Positions 23,745 to 35,398 are shown, counted from the stretch's first letter. The stretch: DNA of 64,000 bases from Pinus tabuliformis (GCA_031772625.1 CM062813.1:692860420-692924419); one strand, 5' to 3'. Numbers and translations are program-made. Notes: generated by a model not told the origin, from the letters alone.

Positions 23745-24020
23745 ACAGATTCAGGGGGAGCAGATAATCTTCTAATAATACATTGTTGGCATTACCTTAG
23801 AAGCTTTTGGCCCTAGTACTCAGGTTGTTTTTGGCTCAGGTGGATCAGCTACAGAAAGAAGGTCAGAAGATCTTGCCTACAGCCAGGGGGAGCATGTTCA
23901 ACACAGCAGAGCAGAGATATCAGCATGTACTTAGGGGGAGCACAACCCTTTGCCCTTGATGACAAAGGGGGAGAATGACATTAAGGATCTTGGGGTTGCC
24001 ATCAAGTCCAAAGGGGGAGA
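23745..24020 (+). other. Multiple polypurine tracts of copia element
   Basis: AGGGGGAG occurs in CAGGGGGAGCAG, CCAGGGGGAGCATG, TTAGGGGGAGCAC, AAAGGGGGAGAATG and AAAGGGGGAGATT; the last (24010-24020) directly abuts the 3' LTR and primes plus-strand DNA. Repeated tracts of this kind are a known mark of Sireviruses. Confidence 0.85.
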
Positions 24021-24021
24021 T

Positions 24022-24196
24022 TGTTGGCATTTTGGCACAGATGTGGCGCTATGGTACAGGTGTTGTCCTTGATGGAAACTCACTTTGGTGACAGATCTCA
24101 GTTCAAGTGCTCAGAATGAAGGAAATCTTGTATACGCAGGTACACCTTGCCGAAGTCGCGTATACACGCGGTTTATACGTTCCTAAGTCGCGTATG
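24022..24196 (+). repeat. Truncated 3' LTR of copia element
   Basis: These 175 bases match 17227-17401 with one mismatch (C/A in GATGG(C/A)AACTC). At 24197 the sequence switches to the accessory ORF of element A. About 1260 bp of LTR and the right target duplication have been lost by deletion. Confidence 0.92.
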
Positions 24197-25610
24197 GTTT
24201 ATTAGTAGCAGCTGCACAAGAGGCAGCCAAGAAGGCGTACGAGGGCCAAAAGTCAGCTTCGCATGGGAAGGAAGCAAAAGAAGAGGAGGGTGGCACGGAC
24301 CCACAAACTACGTTGACACAAGTGAAGCGCCAGTACCTGAGCGAGCAGACAGGGCCACACAAGAAGGTCAAGGCATTAAAGTTGTTTATTGGCCCGATCA
24401 CCCTTACTGAGGGTTATCTGCATGACTTCGGCGATATGATGCACGATGTCACCTCCGAGGCCCTCCAAAGCTTCACACAAGAGAACCATATTGTGTCGGG
24501 GGCCCTCAGAGCGCAACTGTAGGAGTTGCAGGTGCGCACTCCTCAGGCTGGTACCCTTTTGACCAACCTTGTAGTAGGGACAACTACAGCAGAGATGATG
24601 TTGTGCACTCGAAAAACAAGTACAATAGTGTTGCTGAAAGGGGCACTGGTGACAACAAATGAGGTCGACAGGCCTACGATTAGTGCACTGAAAGGTATCG
24701 GGATCAACATGGTTACACTCATGTAGGAGATGCTATATGTTCTACAGGATGGGATTACTACATAACTACGGCTAGGGAGAGCCGCGTGTTGCAAGTACTA
24801 AGTGAGCAAAAGATCAAGATGGAGCAGTTGAGCTTGCAACACGATGAAGCACTGGCACATAATAGGCAGATGGTACAGGAACTAGAAGAAGCCTGTCAGA
24901 TGGTCCTTGAGCTGGCTATCCTAGCAGATGCACTAGTAGAGGTGCGCATCCATAGACTAGTAGCAGGGGTGCACGAGGCGCGAGAAGAAATGACCAAGGT
25001 TCAACTGGAGCTGAACCTTCAGATAGAAAAGCTGCGATTGAAGGCACAACCGTCCACCCCTCAAGAAGTAAGAGAATAGTGAACCGACACTATTACATCA
25101 GGGCTGGACAAAATCGGTAGTGCAGTTAAGGGACTGCATCAAAATGTTGGAGGAGTAATTTGAGGTCCTCACGAATCTGCAAGAGGACCCCAACATCCAA
25201 TGCATAGAGACAGAGGCACGTGAACTCTAGTAGTAGTATGACATCGTCAAAGGGACCACACAAATGGTGGCACTCACCTAGAGGCTTGCGCGAATGCAAC
25301 AGGCCAAGGCATTGAAAGAACAGGTGGACGTAGCACGGCACAAAGAAGCAGTCCTGAAGGCATGTGTTCATCCTTGGATCAACGAGGCCTTCACCAATAC
25401 CACAAGAATTGAAGGCAAGCTCACACAAATGTAGGGGACGCAAGAACAGGTCCAGGGAAGCAGTTCTGACACCGCGGTCTTGGAACAATGCATATAGGAG
25501 ATCCAGTAGGCAGCCACCCAGTGCATTGTCGACCTTGCAACTATTCGAATAGAGTTGGAGGGAGTCTGTGTGAAGATCTCCACACCAATAGAGTGACTCG
25601 AGGGTGAGTC
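24197..25610 (+). pseudogene. 3' accessory ORF of element A, part 2
   Basis: Continues the ORF cut at 17227: LLVAAAQEAAKKAYEGQK, then LFIGPITLTEGYLHDFGDMM. A frameshift lies near 24780; the next stretch (24786-25079) is a coiled-coil-like region: VHEAREEMTKVQLELNLQIE, LRLKAQPSTPQEVRE. It ends close to the polypurine tract. The parallel part of A' (51152-51424, minus strand) reads LKAQPSTPPEVRD and LAILDDEPVDVQIRKL, so the protein belongs to the family rather than to this copy. Stops include TAG at 24520 and 24724. Role unknown. Confidence 0.65.
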
Positions 25611-25619
25611 ACGATGTTT

Positions 25620-25631
25620 GTGCTGGGGGCC
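25620..25631 (+). other. Polypurine tract of element A
   Basis: GTGCTGGGGGCC directly precedes the 3' LTR. The corresponding place in A' reads TTGGAGGCC. Confidence 0.6.
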
Positions 25632-26557
25632 TGTTGGGCGTGGAATCCCCCCCAAGGCATGTTTTGGGGCTTAAAGCCCAAGTTTTGACCAAGTCCTTTG
25701 TAAAGGCTCCACGATTTGTGGGGGTGGAGCGTGAAGTCATAATAGAGTCATAGGGTTGTCTGCCCTTGTTTTTTGTAATGTAATGTTGGCTTGAAATACC
25801 TACCCATGGCCCACGGACCATGGGATTATATAAATAAAGCGAGGCTCTAAGTGTAGAAGATAGCTAATAGAAAGGAATAGAAAAGAAACATGATGAATCT
25901 AAGAGATTGAGTCAAATTGTAATGTGTCTTGAGTCATAGCGTAGGAGAAGGCTCTGCAGCTGAGTGCGCAGAGGCCTAGTAGTCCACAGTTGAGTGCATG
26001 AACCCCTGCAGCTGAGTGCGTAGGGCAGGTTGAGTCTATAACCATTGGAAACATCAATAAAGAGAAGTTTTATCATATTTATGTGTATATTTTCTTGTTT
26101 AATGTATTACTAAATATAAATTACAAGTGTACTGTTTATTTATTGCGTGACCTCATATGAATGTGCTGTATAAATAAAACGTAAGGCATCCATTTACGTG
26201 AAGATAACTAACTGGTGTAGGAAGATAAGTAAGATCTCAGGTGTGACTTATGGAAATAGTGCAGAACGTTGCTCTAGCAGTGCGGAAGCCCCACAACCCC
26301 TGGCTGGGGCTACGCGAAGGCAAGTATATTAGGGCAGGGAAGTGCACGAAGTAACCTGCATGAAGGAACTAATAGTTGGACCAAATCAACCTCTCAGACA
26401 TCTCAAGGGTGCGGAAACTTGGTTCCAACACCCCCCCATACTACTTCAGGTGAGACCTCATTCCGCTCTCTGCTGACTGTTTCCAAAAGGGCCAATAGTA
26501 TAGGGATTTGTTTGGCTAATTAACTCTGAACCTGGGTCAGGCCACAACAAGCCAACA
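25632..26557 (+). repeat. 3' LTR of element A
   Basis: It runs TGTTGGGCGTGG to CCAACA, 926 bp, and aligns end to end with 10821-11746. It is followed by ATGCA (26558-26562), the right target duplication. Confidence 0.92.
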
Positions 26558-26562
26558 ATGCA

Positions 26563-26876
26563 TGCAGGTTCCTGGTCATGCCATGTGCGAAAATAATTGA
26601 ATGGATCATTACACACATGGATGATTCACACATTATGTTACGCAGTGAGAGTGGTGGGTAGCTCCCCACCTATACTAGTGAATACATGCATACATATTAC
26701 AAGATGCTCATTCCCACTAAATATGCAAATGATGACTTTTACACAAGATGGGCATCCCTTTACACTATTGATGTTACCAAAACATGGTGTCAAGAGCCAA
26801 CCCAGTTCCGCCTTCGCCCATTTGTAGTGTATCCGACGAAGATTCTCAAAGATGTCTATCAGTACTTGTTGAAGCC
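26563..26876 (+). pseudogene. Accessory ORF of element E, part 2
   Basis: The frame broken by element A resumes: CRFLVMPCAKIIEWIITHMD and RSESGG, a stop at about 26663, then MHTYYKMLIPTKYANDDFYT, WASLYTIDVTKTWCQEPTQ and RPFVVYPTKILKDVYQY, where element B interrupts it. After removal of B the frame continues at 39206 (LIMIYYCLYGFKNIEVFQ). Being able to read across both insertion sites shows that this was one coding region. Confidence 0.6.
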
Positions 26877-29485
26877 CCGAAAATCGGGTCTACAATAAGG
26901 GGGATACCCACCCGGTCTAGACCTTGGTTAGCAGCTCCTTTTCCGTCTGGTATAGTGGGTCTGACTGGGGATATGGGACCAGTTTCCCAATTTATGTCTG
27001 TGTGTGTTGAGAATTGATATTTCCTTCCTAATAATTTCTAAGTAAAATGCTTTTATTCTAAGTCTAATTTAACAACATGCAATTGTATTCTAATGAATAG
27101 AAATATCTAATTCTAAAACTAGCCCGAGATTTAATCTTTCAGTTATGCGATCTAAAATAATTTCTAATGGCAATTGGTAATAAAGATCATTCAATTGCTA
27201 TGAGAAAAGAATTCAATAAAGATAAATCGTTTTGTATAAAAAGTTAGATGAAACAATTGTGAAAAACATATCGCATAATAAGTCACTCATATATTAAGCA
27301 TAAATAAATGGCTATCACTATACAGAAGTGCCAAATGATAACTCAAGCATTCAAGCATTCATACATAAATAACTGAACATGAATATCACCTTAACACATA
27401 AGCATAAATTGTTAAGAGATAAAAGTACCATTTATAACGAGTTCTACTCATGAGTTCCAACAATAATGATTTATCTCTTCTTAATTCAATATCTATTAAG
27501 AGTACAAAAGTGCAATTTTAGTAGCAGATATTAAACACATATATCAATAAATCTTGTTCCATTCATTCATCAAAACATCCTCAGAGGGTGTAGAAGTGCA
27601 TGTTTTGAGGACAAGTTTTTGATAGATTTCAGGACCCTTCTCTAAATGCATGAGAAGGGATTAAATACTACTAGCTAAATCTAAAAACAGTTTATTACAA
27701 AAATATAGGAGGTGGTTTAAATGACCGTCCTCATTTCAAGGAAAAATAAAGCAAAACTAAAACTAAAACTGAATCTAAAACTAAATCTGGCAATTAACTA
27801 TCTATGTATTTGTTCCTTGTAGTCACAAGCATCCAACATTGGCTTGAGGAGAGTTGGTTGGCCGACCTCCAACTTTAGCTGTCCTGTGAAAACAGAATCG
27901 ACAAGTGTTGGCTCCATCTTCTCGGTAGAGTTAGTGAGAAATTTTAGAGTCATGCAATGACTGTGTGGTTTAACCAAGTACTGCCAGTAAGAACCCCAAT
28001 TTAAATTGGTTAACCTTTTGATGGACTCTGCTCTTTCTTGAGCCTTTTGTCTTCAGCTTGTCTGTAGATGCTACACATTTGGTAGAAATTTACATACCAC
28101 TTGAAGATATCCCTGATAAATACCACTGGTTTTTAGAGCTCGGGTTTTGCCTTTTGCCTTTAGCAATTTTTTCTACAATTTTCCGGGCTTACAGGCGACT
28201 GAGTGATTAGAGGCTTTCCTTCTCAAGAGTTTTTTCCTGGAGATGTGCGATTAGTGCTAGGCACTAATCGCGCATCGGAAACTGCCTCCATTTCTTGATC
28301 TGAGCTTCCCTGGTGCTATTTTTTCACCTCTTGCGCGCTTTTTGTTAGAGGATGTAAACCTTAAATTTTGTGGAAAGAATGACTCCATGAGTTCTTAGCT
28401 CTAAGTCTTAAATTGTCGGTTTGTTATCTCAGCACTGTCCAGTACCCATTTGACCATGTATGTGTATGGAAGAATCTTGGGTATCGCCACTATCCGGTGC
28501 AAGAACGAGCATGCTAGTTCTGTAATTGACGCCTCAGACGACCCGCGTGAGTCTGCAGTGGTTGTAACTTCCATTACTCTGGGATTTTCTTCCTCGAGTA
28601 GACTTTGCATGCCTTCCCAAGTAGTAACGCTAATATCTCCGTTATAGGTGATGTCTGTGTATAAGGGCGTCATTTCTTTATCTTCAGAACTCAGAACTTT
28701 TCCCTTCTTTCCCATAATATTCTGAACACTGCTATGTATACCCCTCTGCTCTTTGCTCCTGCAATTTACAAATGAGGAAAGAGTAATGATAAGAAAAATG
28801 TGACGGGAAAGCTTTAAATTCCGAAATCATATAAAATATATCACCCTACGTGAAATGGCCCTTTGATCAGATCAAAACCATATTTCATTAATGATTACCA
28901 ACTAACTCATTAAATTAACATTAACGCGCATAACTGGGCATAGATTTATGGAAAATCTTTTTTGAACGACGAGCCCTGCAGATCTACGATAAGGCGATTT
29001 TTTGATTTACTTCGCAATATCAGAGATCGCAATATCACAGATCCGTTGCATGTGGCAATCATCCATTACCATATGTTTTCTGCGAAATGCGATTTGTGAG
29101 ACGCGCCATCGCATATCGATGGTTTGATGTATTTCATCTTAAGTGATATTTGAAGCATATGAAAACTATGATGCGATGAATTTCTTTAGTATTTGATCTC
29201 GCATCGCGATTTCACAATCTTAGGATTCTGTTTGTCGGAAAACATCTATTACCTTTTTGTGATGCGATGATTTTTATTGAGAGAACGGTTTTGTTCGAAC
29301 TTATCATAAAACTTAAGTCTTTTTAGATTTTCAGGTATTCTCCTAAGTTTATGATAGTAAGATTTATTCAAAAAGGGAATACAAGTCCTAATTTATTGTT
29401 TTAAATTTTTTGGATAAGGGTCCCCATTTATTTAGTATTAGTGATAAAACTAAATAAAAAAGGGGGGTTGTTGCTGGCCACAACA
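26877..29485 (-). repeat. 3' LTR of element B
   Basis: On the minus strand it runs TGTTGTGGCC to CTTCAACA, 2609 bp. It pairs with 36600-39205. It contains a sense ORF of about 300 codons (annotated separately), which is unusual for an LTR. Confidence 0.93.
27815..28715 (-). pseudogene. Sense ORF inside 3' LTR of B
   Basis: From ATG at 28715 the frame reads MGKKGKVLSSEDKEMTPLYT, TWEGMQSLLEEENPRVMEV and ELACSFLHRIVAIPKILPYT, then MVKWVLDSAEI. Then come several stops (first TAG at about 28401) and, in the same frame, ELMESFFPQNLRF, LTNLNWGSYWQYLVKPHSHC, LKFLTNSTEKMEPTLVDSVF and TGQLKLEVGQPTLLKPMLD. About 75 codons near 27820-28050 are open. The text is clearly protein-like and is repeated in the 5' LTR. 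IPKILPY...MVKWVLDS resembles MPCAKIIEWI in E's accessory protein. No catalytic motif is visible; the role is unknown. Confidence 0.6.
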
Positions 29486-30550
29486 ATTGGCGATTCACTT
29501 GGAAGAACTAGTTATCTTTGCTTTTCTTTTGAATTTTCTAAACTTCCAAAACATAAGGTTTTTTAGAGAATCAAAATTTATTATAGAAAGATAAAGTACA
29601 CCATGCTTTCAGCTGTTAAGGATATTTTATCTCTTCTATGTTAACTTTGGTTATTTACTTCCTAGAGCTAGTCATTGTATTTACATCAACCACTACTTGG
29701 TTTATAAAGATAAAAACAAAGTCTTCTCTATAAATCAGTTTTAAATATGCTCATTTGTTGTAGGTAGAGCCTCTGCTGCCAGCAGGCGTTTATAGCCTCG
29801 ACAGGGTTACCTGTTACCCAGCAATGATCTTGTATCCTACTTGGAGAAATATACGATTTTCAAAGGGAAATCCATATCCACACTTATTGCTTTTATTTTC
29901 TTTTAATCCTTAAAGAACAATGCCTTGGTTTGGTAGCCAAATTATGACAGTGCCACTCACTTGATTTATAACTTTGCTGAACAAGCTGGCTCGTGATGAG
30001 ACCCCTTGTCTTTTGATTGCAATAATCTCGAGTCATTGCCCTGTTGTGATATGCAGTTTTGGAAAAGTCAGCAAGCTATAATATCTATGATCATGATAAG
30101 TCAGCTCGTGATGAGACCTCTTATTCTTTAAGTTAAAGTGTATCGCTGGATTATTCCTTGAAGCTCGTAATTCCCTAGGTGGGGAGGAAGTCATTGTTTC
30201 CTTAAGAATAGCTCTAGACGACAATGGTAGAGTTTTTGGAAAGAGCTTTTCTACAGAGAATCTTCATTTTGTTATTGATACTTTTCATTTGACTGATATA
30301 AAACAAATTCCCACTAAAGGTCGTTTTTTATCAAAATTTACAAGGTTGAAACTAGTATCATTTTCAAGCTTATAGCCTTTGACTGTATCTTTCAATAATA
30401 ATGTCCAATTTTCTAAATCAATCCTATTTATACAAGCGAAAAAACAAAATTTAAAATAAATTCTAGTCTTTTTCGTGAATTCCAAATGTAACCATTTACA
30501 ATTGGTTTTATTATCAAAATAAAGGAAAAGCTAATTTACAAAAATAGAAG
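29486..30550 (-). other. 3' noncoding region of element B
   Basis: Between integrase and the 3' LTR. It has no coding frame but contains, within 29760-30130, a block also present in element C: GGTCTCATCACGAGC twice (complement of about 30103-30117 and 29991-30005), then TGTCGAGGCTATAAACG and CCTGCTGGCAGCAGAGGC (complement of about 29765-29806). Order and rough spacing are the same in C. No clear polypurine tract touches the LTR; AAAGAAAAGCAAAG lies about 40 bases before it. Confidence 0.6.
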
Positions 30551-30554
30551 AATG

Positions 30555-31960
30555 ATCTGCTATGGAAGTATTTTTTGAGGATCTACCCGTTAACAGGTAA
30601 AGATTCTCTTTTTCCTATTAAATCCTGTAACATAAAGGTAGATGGACCTATGATTTCTGCTATTTGGAAAGGGCCAAGCCACATTCATTGAAATTTCGTA
30701 TGTTTGCCCTTTTCCTCGTGAGCCTTATCCCATTTTAAAACTAGACCTCCAATCTCAAAAGTATTTTCTAGATATCATGTTTGAATCAAAAGAAGCTTTT
30801 ACTAATGCTTGGTGATGCACATGAGTTATTTTAGCCTGTTCTCATTGCTCTTCTAGCTTAAGGATTTGTAGTTGCATTAGTTGTAAGGAAGAAGTTGGTG
30901 TTTCTTCAATAAATTGAACTAAGGCCAACGAGGGAATTGCTAGACGAGTTGGAAGGACCACTTCTTTCCCATAAACCAAATTAAAGGGAGAAATACCAAT
31001 GGAGGCTTTCTGCGTTATTCGGTCTGCCCATAGAGCATATATTAAGGAGTTGTGCCAATTCTTATGAGTTTGATCAATGGTTGGCTTAATGATTCTGATT
31101 AAGTTTTTATTTGTTGATTCTGCTAACCCGTTCCCTTGTGGGTAATAATTGGCAAAGTATTTAAGTTTAAAAACTCTTTTAAGCGCAAATTCAGTCATAA
31201 CATTGCTAGAAAAATAAAATGCATTATCAAACATTAAAGTGGAGGGTAAAACAAACCTGGTGATTATGAACTGACCTATGAAATCAATGATGTGTTCGAC
31301 ATTAGCTGTCTTGAGAGGAACTTCTTCTACCCATTTAGTAAAATAATCTGTTGCTGTAAGGATATACCTATGCTGTTTAGAATAATGAGGAACGATCTCA
31401 CCTATTATATCTAATCCCCATTGATCAAAAGGTTGATCGATATTGACTGGTTGCAAAGGCAATGATGGTTTCTTTTGTCTCCCAGCAGTAGTTTGGCAAA
31501 CTTGACATTTCCTTACGTAGCTATGCGCATCTTTTAATAGTGTAGACCAATAGTACTCCGCGCACAAGATTTTATGTGTTGTAGTATCTATAGCATAATG
31601 TCCACCTACTGGTCCATCATGGAGTTCCTGCAACACATTTTTAGCTTCAGTTTTCTCGAGACATTTAAGGAGAACATAATCATAATTCATCCTAAAAAGT
31701 ATATCGTTTACGAGTTGATATTGCTTAGCCCTCAACCTTAGGGCTCTTTTCTTTGTATAATCTAGGTTTGAAGGAGCATATCCATTCTTTAGATAAAATA
31801 TGATATCAGCGTATAATGATTCAATATCGTTTAGGCTTACCTCATACATTTGTACTTATGAAGATGATATTTCAGAAATAAGTGATGCTCCAGCTAACAT
31901 TTTACAAAAGCCTTGACCTTTTACAATATTTTCTGGTTTAATTTCAGCGTCGTATTCTTG
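30555..31960 (-). pseudogene. Integrase of element B
   Basis: The zinc-binding part is complete: HDGPVGGHYAIDTTTHK and CQVCQ with the expected H and C residues. The core has Asp in QWGLDIIGEI, Asp in LMFDNAFYF (usually SDNG) and Glu in GNGLAESTNKNL, all three catalytic residues kept. WHNSLIYALWADR and GISPFNLVYGKE close the core. The C-terminal domain continues past a stop at 30842 with LVLKWDKAHEEKGKH and LGPFQIAEIIGP to about 30555. It inserts element DNA into the host chromosome. No chromodomain is seen. The 31849-30842 part is open for 335 codons. Confidence 0.9.
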
Positions 31961-31972
31961 TAAGGCAGTAAC

Positions 31973-32608
31973 CTAATTTGCTCTCTTTTCACCCACATCT
32001 TTCTGTACTAAGAGATTTCTTACCATTGGAAACGACACTATGATTTTTTTATGGGTTTTAATTAGGAAGGGTCTAAGATGTTTGATCACTTTGAAAATAG
32101 CATAAGCTTGCTTCTCGACGTCAGAATAATTTAATTCGGCCCCTTGTAGATTTGAACTGAAAAAGGCAATTGGGGCTTCCGCCTTATCTTGATTTGCTTG
32201 AGTGAGTATCGCAACATATGATCTATCAGAGGCAAATGTATACAAAATGAAAGGATCAAAGAAATTTGGAGTGGCTAAAAATGGGGCATTTACAATCACT
32301 TGTTTAATCAGATTGAATGCTTCATATTCTTCTTGGCCCCTTTTAAAGATTGAATCCTTTTTAATCATTGCTTGTAAGGGAGATACGATCCTTGAAAAGT
32401 CTGGAACAAATCTCTTTACAAAATTAATTTGGCCAAGGAAGGATTGCATAGCTTTCTTGTTGTGAGGCAAGGATATTTCGGGAATCTCTTTGATTCTATT
32501 GGGATCAATATGGATTCCAGATTTTGACACTATAAATCCAAGAATTTTTCCTTCACTTAATGCAAAAAAGGACTTTTTTGGATTAAGTGAGATTCCATAC
32601 TTTGACAA
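31973..32608 (-). pseudogene. RT thumb and gypsy RNase H of element B
   Basis: An open 211-codon stretch: YGISLNPKKSFFALSEGKIL and GFIVSKSGIHIDPNRI, then MQSFLGQINFVKRFVPDF are the RT thumb and connection. FILYTFASDRSYVAILTQ, then FFSSNLQGAELNYSDVEKQA, are the gypsy RNase H. It is separated from the RT palm by a frameshift near 32615 and is in frame with integrase downstream after a stop near 31973. Confidence 0.9.
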
Positions 32609-32619
32609 CTTTGGAAGAT

Positions 32620-33105
32620 CTATTTCAAATCTCTGAGATGATTACCTTGTTTTTTGGAATATACAGTTATATCATCTAAGTAGATAACTACTGATTTGTT
32701 TACTAATCCCTTAAATGCGATTTCCATGGCCCTTTGAAATGTGACACCAACGTTGATCAGACCAAAAGTCATCCTTTGATATGCATAAGTACCCCATTTG
32801 GTTCTGAACGTGGTCTTTAATTGATCATCAGGGTGGACCAAAACTTGGTTGTAGTCGGAGAAACCATCCAAAAAGGACATTAATTCTGATCTTGCAACTG
32901 CTTGTAATATTTTCTCCATGGGAGGCAAAGGAAAATTATCTTTTTGGCACGCTTTGTTAAGATTTCGAAAGTCAATGAAAATTCTAATGTCTCCGTTTTT
33001 CTTTCTAATGAGAACCATATTGGAGACCCATCTAGAATGTCGAATGGGAAAAATGATTTTGGCTTTCAATAATTTATTTAGCTCAAACTTAATCTGATTT
33101 TCCAA
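32620..33105 (-). pseudogene. Reverse transcriptase palm of element B
   Basis: IFPIRHSRWVSNMVLIRKKN, then IFIDFRNLNKACQKDNFPLP, LDGFSDYNQVLVHPDDQLKT, YAYQRMTFGLINVGVTFQRA, and the catalytic box VVIYLDDITVYSKK with both Asp residues. In frame with the upstream RNase H-like part after a stop at about 33130. Confidence 0.92.
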
Positions 33106-33129
33106 ATTAGGATGAATCTTTCTCAGCTT

Positions 33130-34302
33130 TTACTGGACAGGTTTTTCATCATTTATCATTGGGATAGTATGCTGAATGATAGAAGTGTCATAAGTCTTAA
33201 GTTCATCATAGTTCCAGGCAAAGACACTTTTGTATTGTTTCAGGAGATGAATGTACGATAATATTTCTTCAGGGGCTAGGCCAAGACCTAGATTGATATT
33301 TTGCAGCTTGGTATCAGTTCCTAGATTTACTAATTCATAGTTCAGAGTTGAACTTCGAAGTTTTGAATTGGTAGATCTTTTGAATCGGTCTTTCAAATCA
33401 TATAGGTCTTCCAATTTGACTACTGATTTTGGCATAGCATTATTAGTGCTATCTTGTTGCAATTGTTTGTCATGTTGGTCTTCATCTATAATCTGATTAG
33501 TGTAAGATCCCTCTGATGTGAGGAAGCTTACAATATCAGGATCATCGTTGAAAATTCTCCCACTTGTAATGTTATCAGGAATCGATGGTCTAAAGATCAA
33601 TTCAATTGAAGATCTATCCGAGCTATAGTCTTCTGAGGGAATGAGCTTGGAAGCTACGTCTGCCAAGAGGTCAGCACTAGCATTTTGGAGTCTAGGAATT
33701 GATGAAATATTGAATGCTATAAAATGTTCAGTCAGATCTTGTACTAAAGATAGATAATGTTTTAAATGTCCTGATAGACAATGTATATTATTTCGTACCT
33801 GTCCAATTACAATTTCAGAATCTCCAAAAACTTGTAGATACTTGATATCTAGTCCGATTGCTTTGTATAATCCTTGGACTAAAGCCTCAGATTCTGCAGT
33901 ATTATTGGTGCAATCAAACTCGAGTCTACAAGTTAGCATAGTTTTGTTTCCCTCAGGACTAACTAATACGCATCCTGCTCCTGCTCCATCATTAGACTTA
34001 GAACCGTCAAAAAATAACTTCCAAAATAAATATTTATTTATAGGACTATCTATAAAATTAACACATTTAGAACTATCTATTTGAGAAAAGTTTTCTACTT
34101 GAGATAAAACAGAATGTTCTAAGTAAGGTGAAGTATGAGCATTGAAATTTCCTAAGAAAGAGTCAACAGAATAGTTGCCAATTATATTGTTGTTGTATGC
34201 TACAGGTTCATTTTCTCCTTCCAATTCTGTTACTATGTATTTTTGATGCCTTTCTCGCTCAACCTTTATTTGATTTGGTTTACCATTGTAAGGGAGCCAC
34301 AT
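33130..34302 (-). pseudogene. Archaeal-type RNase H between protease and RT (B)
   Basis: An open 390-codon stretch. Residues about 93-220 form an RNase H of the archaeal/plant-Tat type: LFFDGSKSNDGAGAGCVLVS, NTAESEALVQGL, VFGDSEIVIGQVRN, NASADLLADVASKL. The four acidic positions (D, E, D, D) are all present. The last part (LGLGLAPEEILSYIHLLKQY, FAWNYDELKTYDTSIIQH) is the N-terminal lead-in to RT. The element thus has two RNase H domains, this one before RT and the gypsy one after it. An extra aRNH is known from Tat elements, where I recall it after RT. Confidence 0.88.
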
Positions 34303-34821
34303 ATGCGACTAATCGGTTGCAAAATATCCATGAAGCTTTTCAGACCAATCTCTGCTAAGAATTAAGCCATAAAATTCTGGAATGTCTGCAACTAAAATAT
34401 CAATAACTTGACATACCTTTGGATTAGATGATAGCCTTATGGTAACCTGATTTAGTTCACTGATCACTTCAACCTGCGACTAGTCCAGCTGAACTATGCG
34501 TACTACAAATTTTTGAGGTTGAATGTTCAGCTTTGTACATATTGATTTAGGTAAGATATTAGATGAAGCTCCTAAATCAACTAAACAATTATGCAAATTT
34601 TTGTTGAAAACTTCATAAGTAAGAAGAAATGGAAGACTATGAGATCTTGACCTTCCTCCAATTAGAGCGATATCGTTTGGATCAACTTTACTAGTGACAT
34701 TAGTTGGAGGTCTTCCCATCTCGTGAGAATCTTGCGAGATTACAATGGTAGGTAGAGGTGCAACTGGTATTGCATGTAACTCTTTCAAAAGTAGCTTTTG
34801 TTGATGTTTTAACTTGCTCAA
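34303..34821 (-). pseudogene. Aspartic protease of element B
   Basis: KLKHQQKLLLKELHAIPVAP, then PFLLTYEVFNKNLHNCLVDL with the catalytic LVDLGASSNILP box intact. After a stop at 34480, the flap and C-terminal part follow in frame: ELNQVTIRLSSNPKVCQVID and YGLILSRDWSEKLHGY. It joins the RNase H frame without a shift. It would cut Gag-Pol. Confidence 0.88.
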
Positions 34822-35398
34822 TTCATAAAAGTAATGTTAGCCCTAGTCTTCTTCATGTCTTCTATGATATTATACTCCATCTCATCAGAAACAATCAATG
34901 TTTTAGATGGATTTGGTGAATCTGTTTGGACTGGGCTTGTTTGAGTCGCTTTGGGTGACATTTTCTTACCTGCGACTTTATTCTTAGACATTGAGCTTGC
35001 GCTCTTTGGCTTAGGAGTAGGTTGAGGAGGATCAAGTTGATTTCTACTTCTGGTACTAACTGGTGATGCCTCTTGATCCTCTTCATATGGGAGGATGAAA
35101 TCCCACATTCCCTGTACTTCTACAACTTCTTCTTCATCAGTAGGCTCCTCGTTGGAAATTTCCTCTTCTTCTTCTTCCGATTCAACATTTGCGATAGCAT
35201 TGGGAGGCTTTGAATCAGTTGAAGGATTTCTTCTATAAGGCTTGTAAGGTTTTTAGAAGAATTCTCTGCTACTTGTTTCTTAATGTCAACCATTTCGTTA
35301 GACATGGTTTTCAAAACTTTTTGTAATCCTTCTAAATCAAATGGGTCTTTTGATTGTTTTTTCTTGGGATCTTCTTTAAAAGTAACCTTCCTAGATTT
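34822..35398 (-). pseudogene. Gag-protease linker of element B
   Basis: Charged, low-complexity text: KEDPKKKQSKDPFDLEGLQK, TMSNEMVDIKKQVAENSSKN, an acidic run, then WDFILPYEEDQEASPVSTRS and KKMSPKATQTSPVQTDSPNP. KATQT fits the dynein light chain LC8 binding consensus and a second QT follows six residues later. Frameshifts lie near 35180 and 34815. No zinc knuckle was seen in this Gag. Confidence 0.7.

Larger units (their letters stand above)
17227..24196 (+). mobile_element. Sirevirus-like Ty1/copia element nested in A
   Basis: It has a 1435-bp 5' LTR, an initiator-Met primer site, one 1618-codon gag-pol frame with three stops, several AGGGGGAG tracts before the 3' end and a 3' LTR cut to 175 bp. 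The gag type (RPPIFDGTNFNYWKVR) and the multiple polypurine tracts are known Sirevirus traits. The 175 bp shared by both LTRs differ at one position, so it is the youngest insertion visible. It splits the accessory ORF of element A. No target duplication can be checked because the right end is deleted. Confidence 0.9.
10821..26557 (+). mobile_element. Element A: gypsy-like LTR retrotransposon lacking RT
   Basis: Two 926-bp LTRs (TGTTGG...CCAACA) flank gag, a protease remnant, an integrase tail and a long 3' accessory ORF. Reverse transcriptase and RNase H are absent: the frame passes from protease, through a second gag-like block, to the C-terminal half of integrase. The element is therefore non-autonomous. 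It carries a nested copia element at 17227-24196. The first 135 bp of the two LTRs differ at about ten positions, so it is older than the copia element. A relative, A', lies inverted at 49606-51921. Confidence 0.9.

Noticed and set aside
26877-29485. Host gene with a duplicated copy at 36600-39205
   Set aside because: The two copies are the LTRs of element B with matching TG/CA ends and a near-perfect 5-bp flanking duplication; the ORF they hold belongs to the element.
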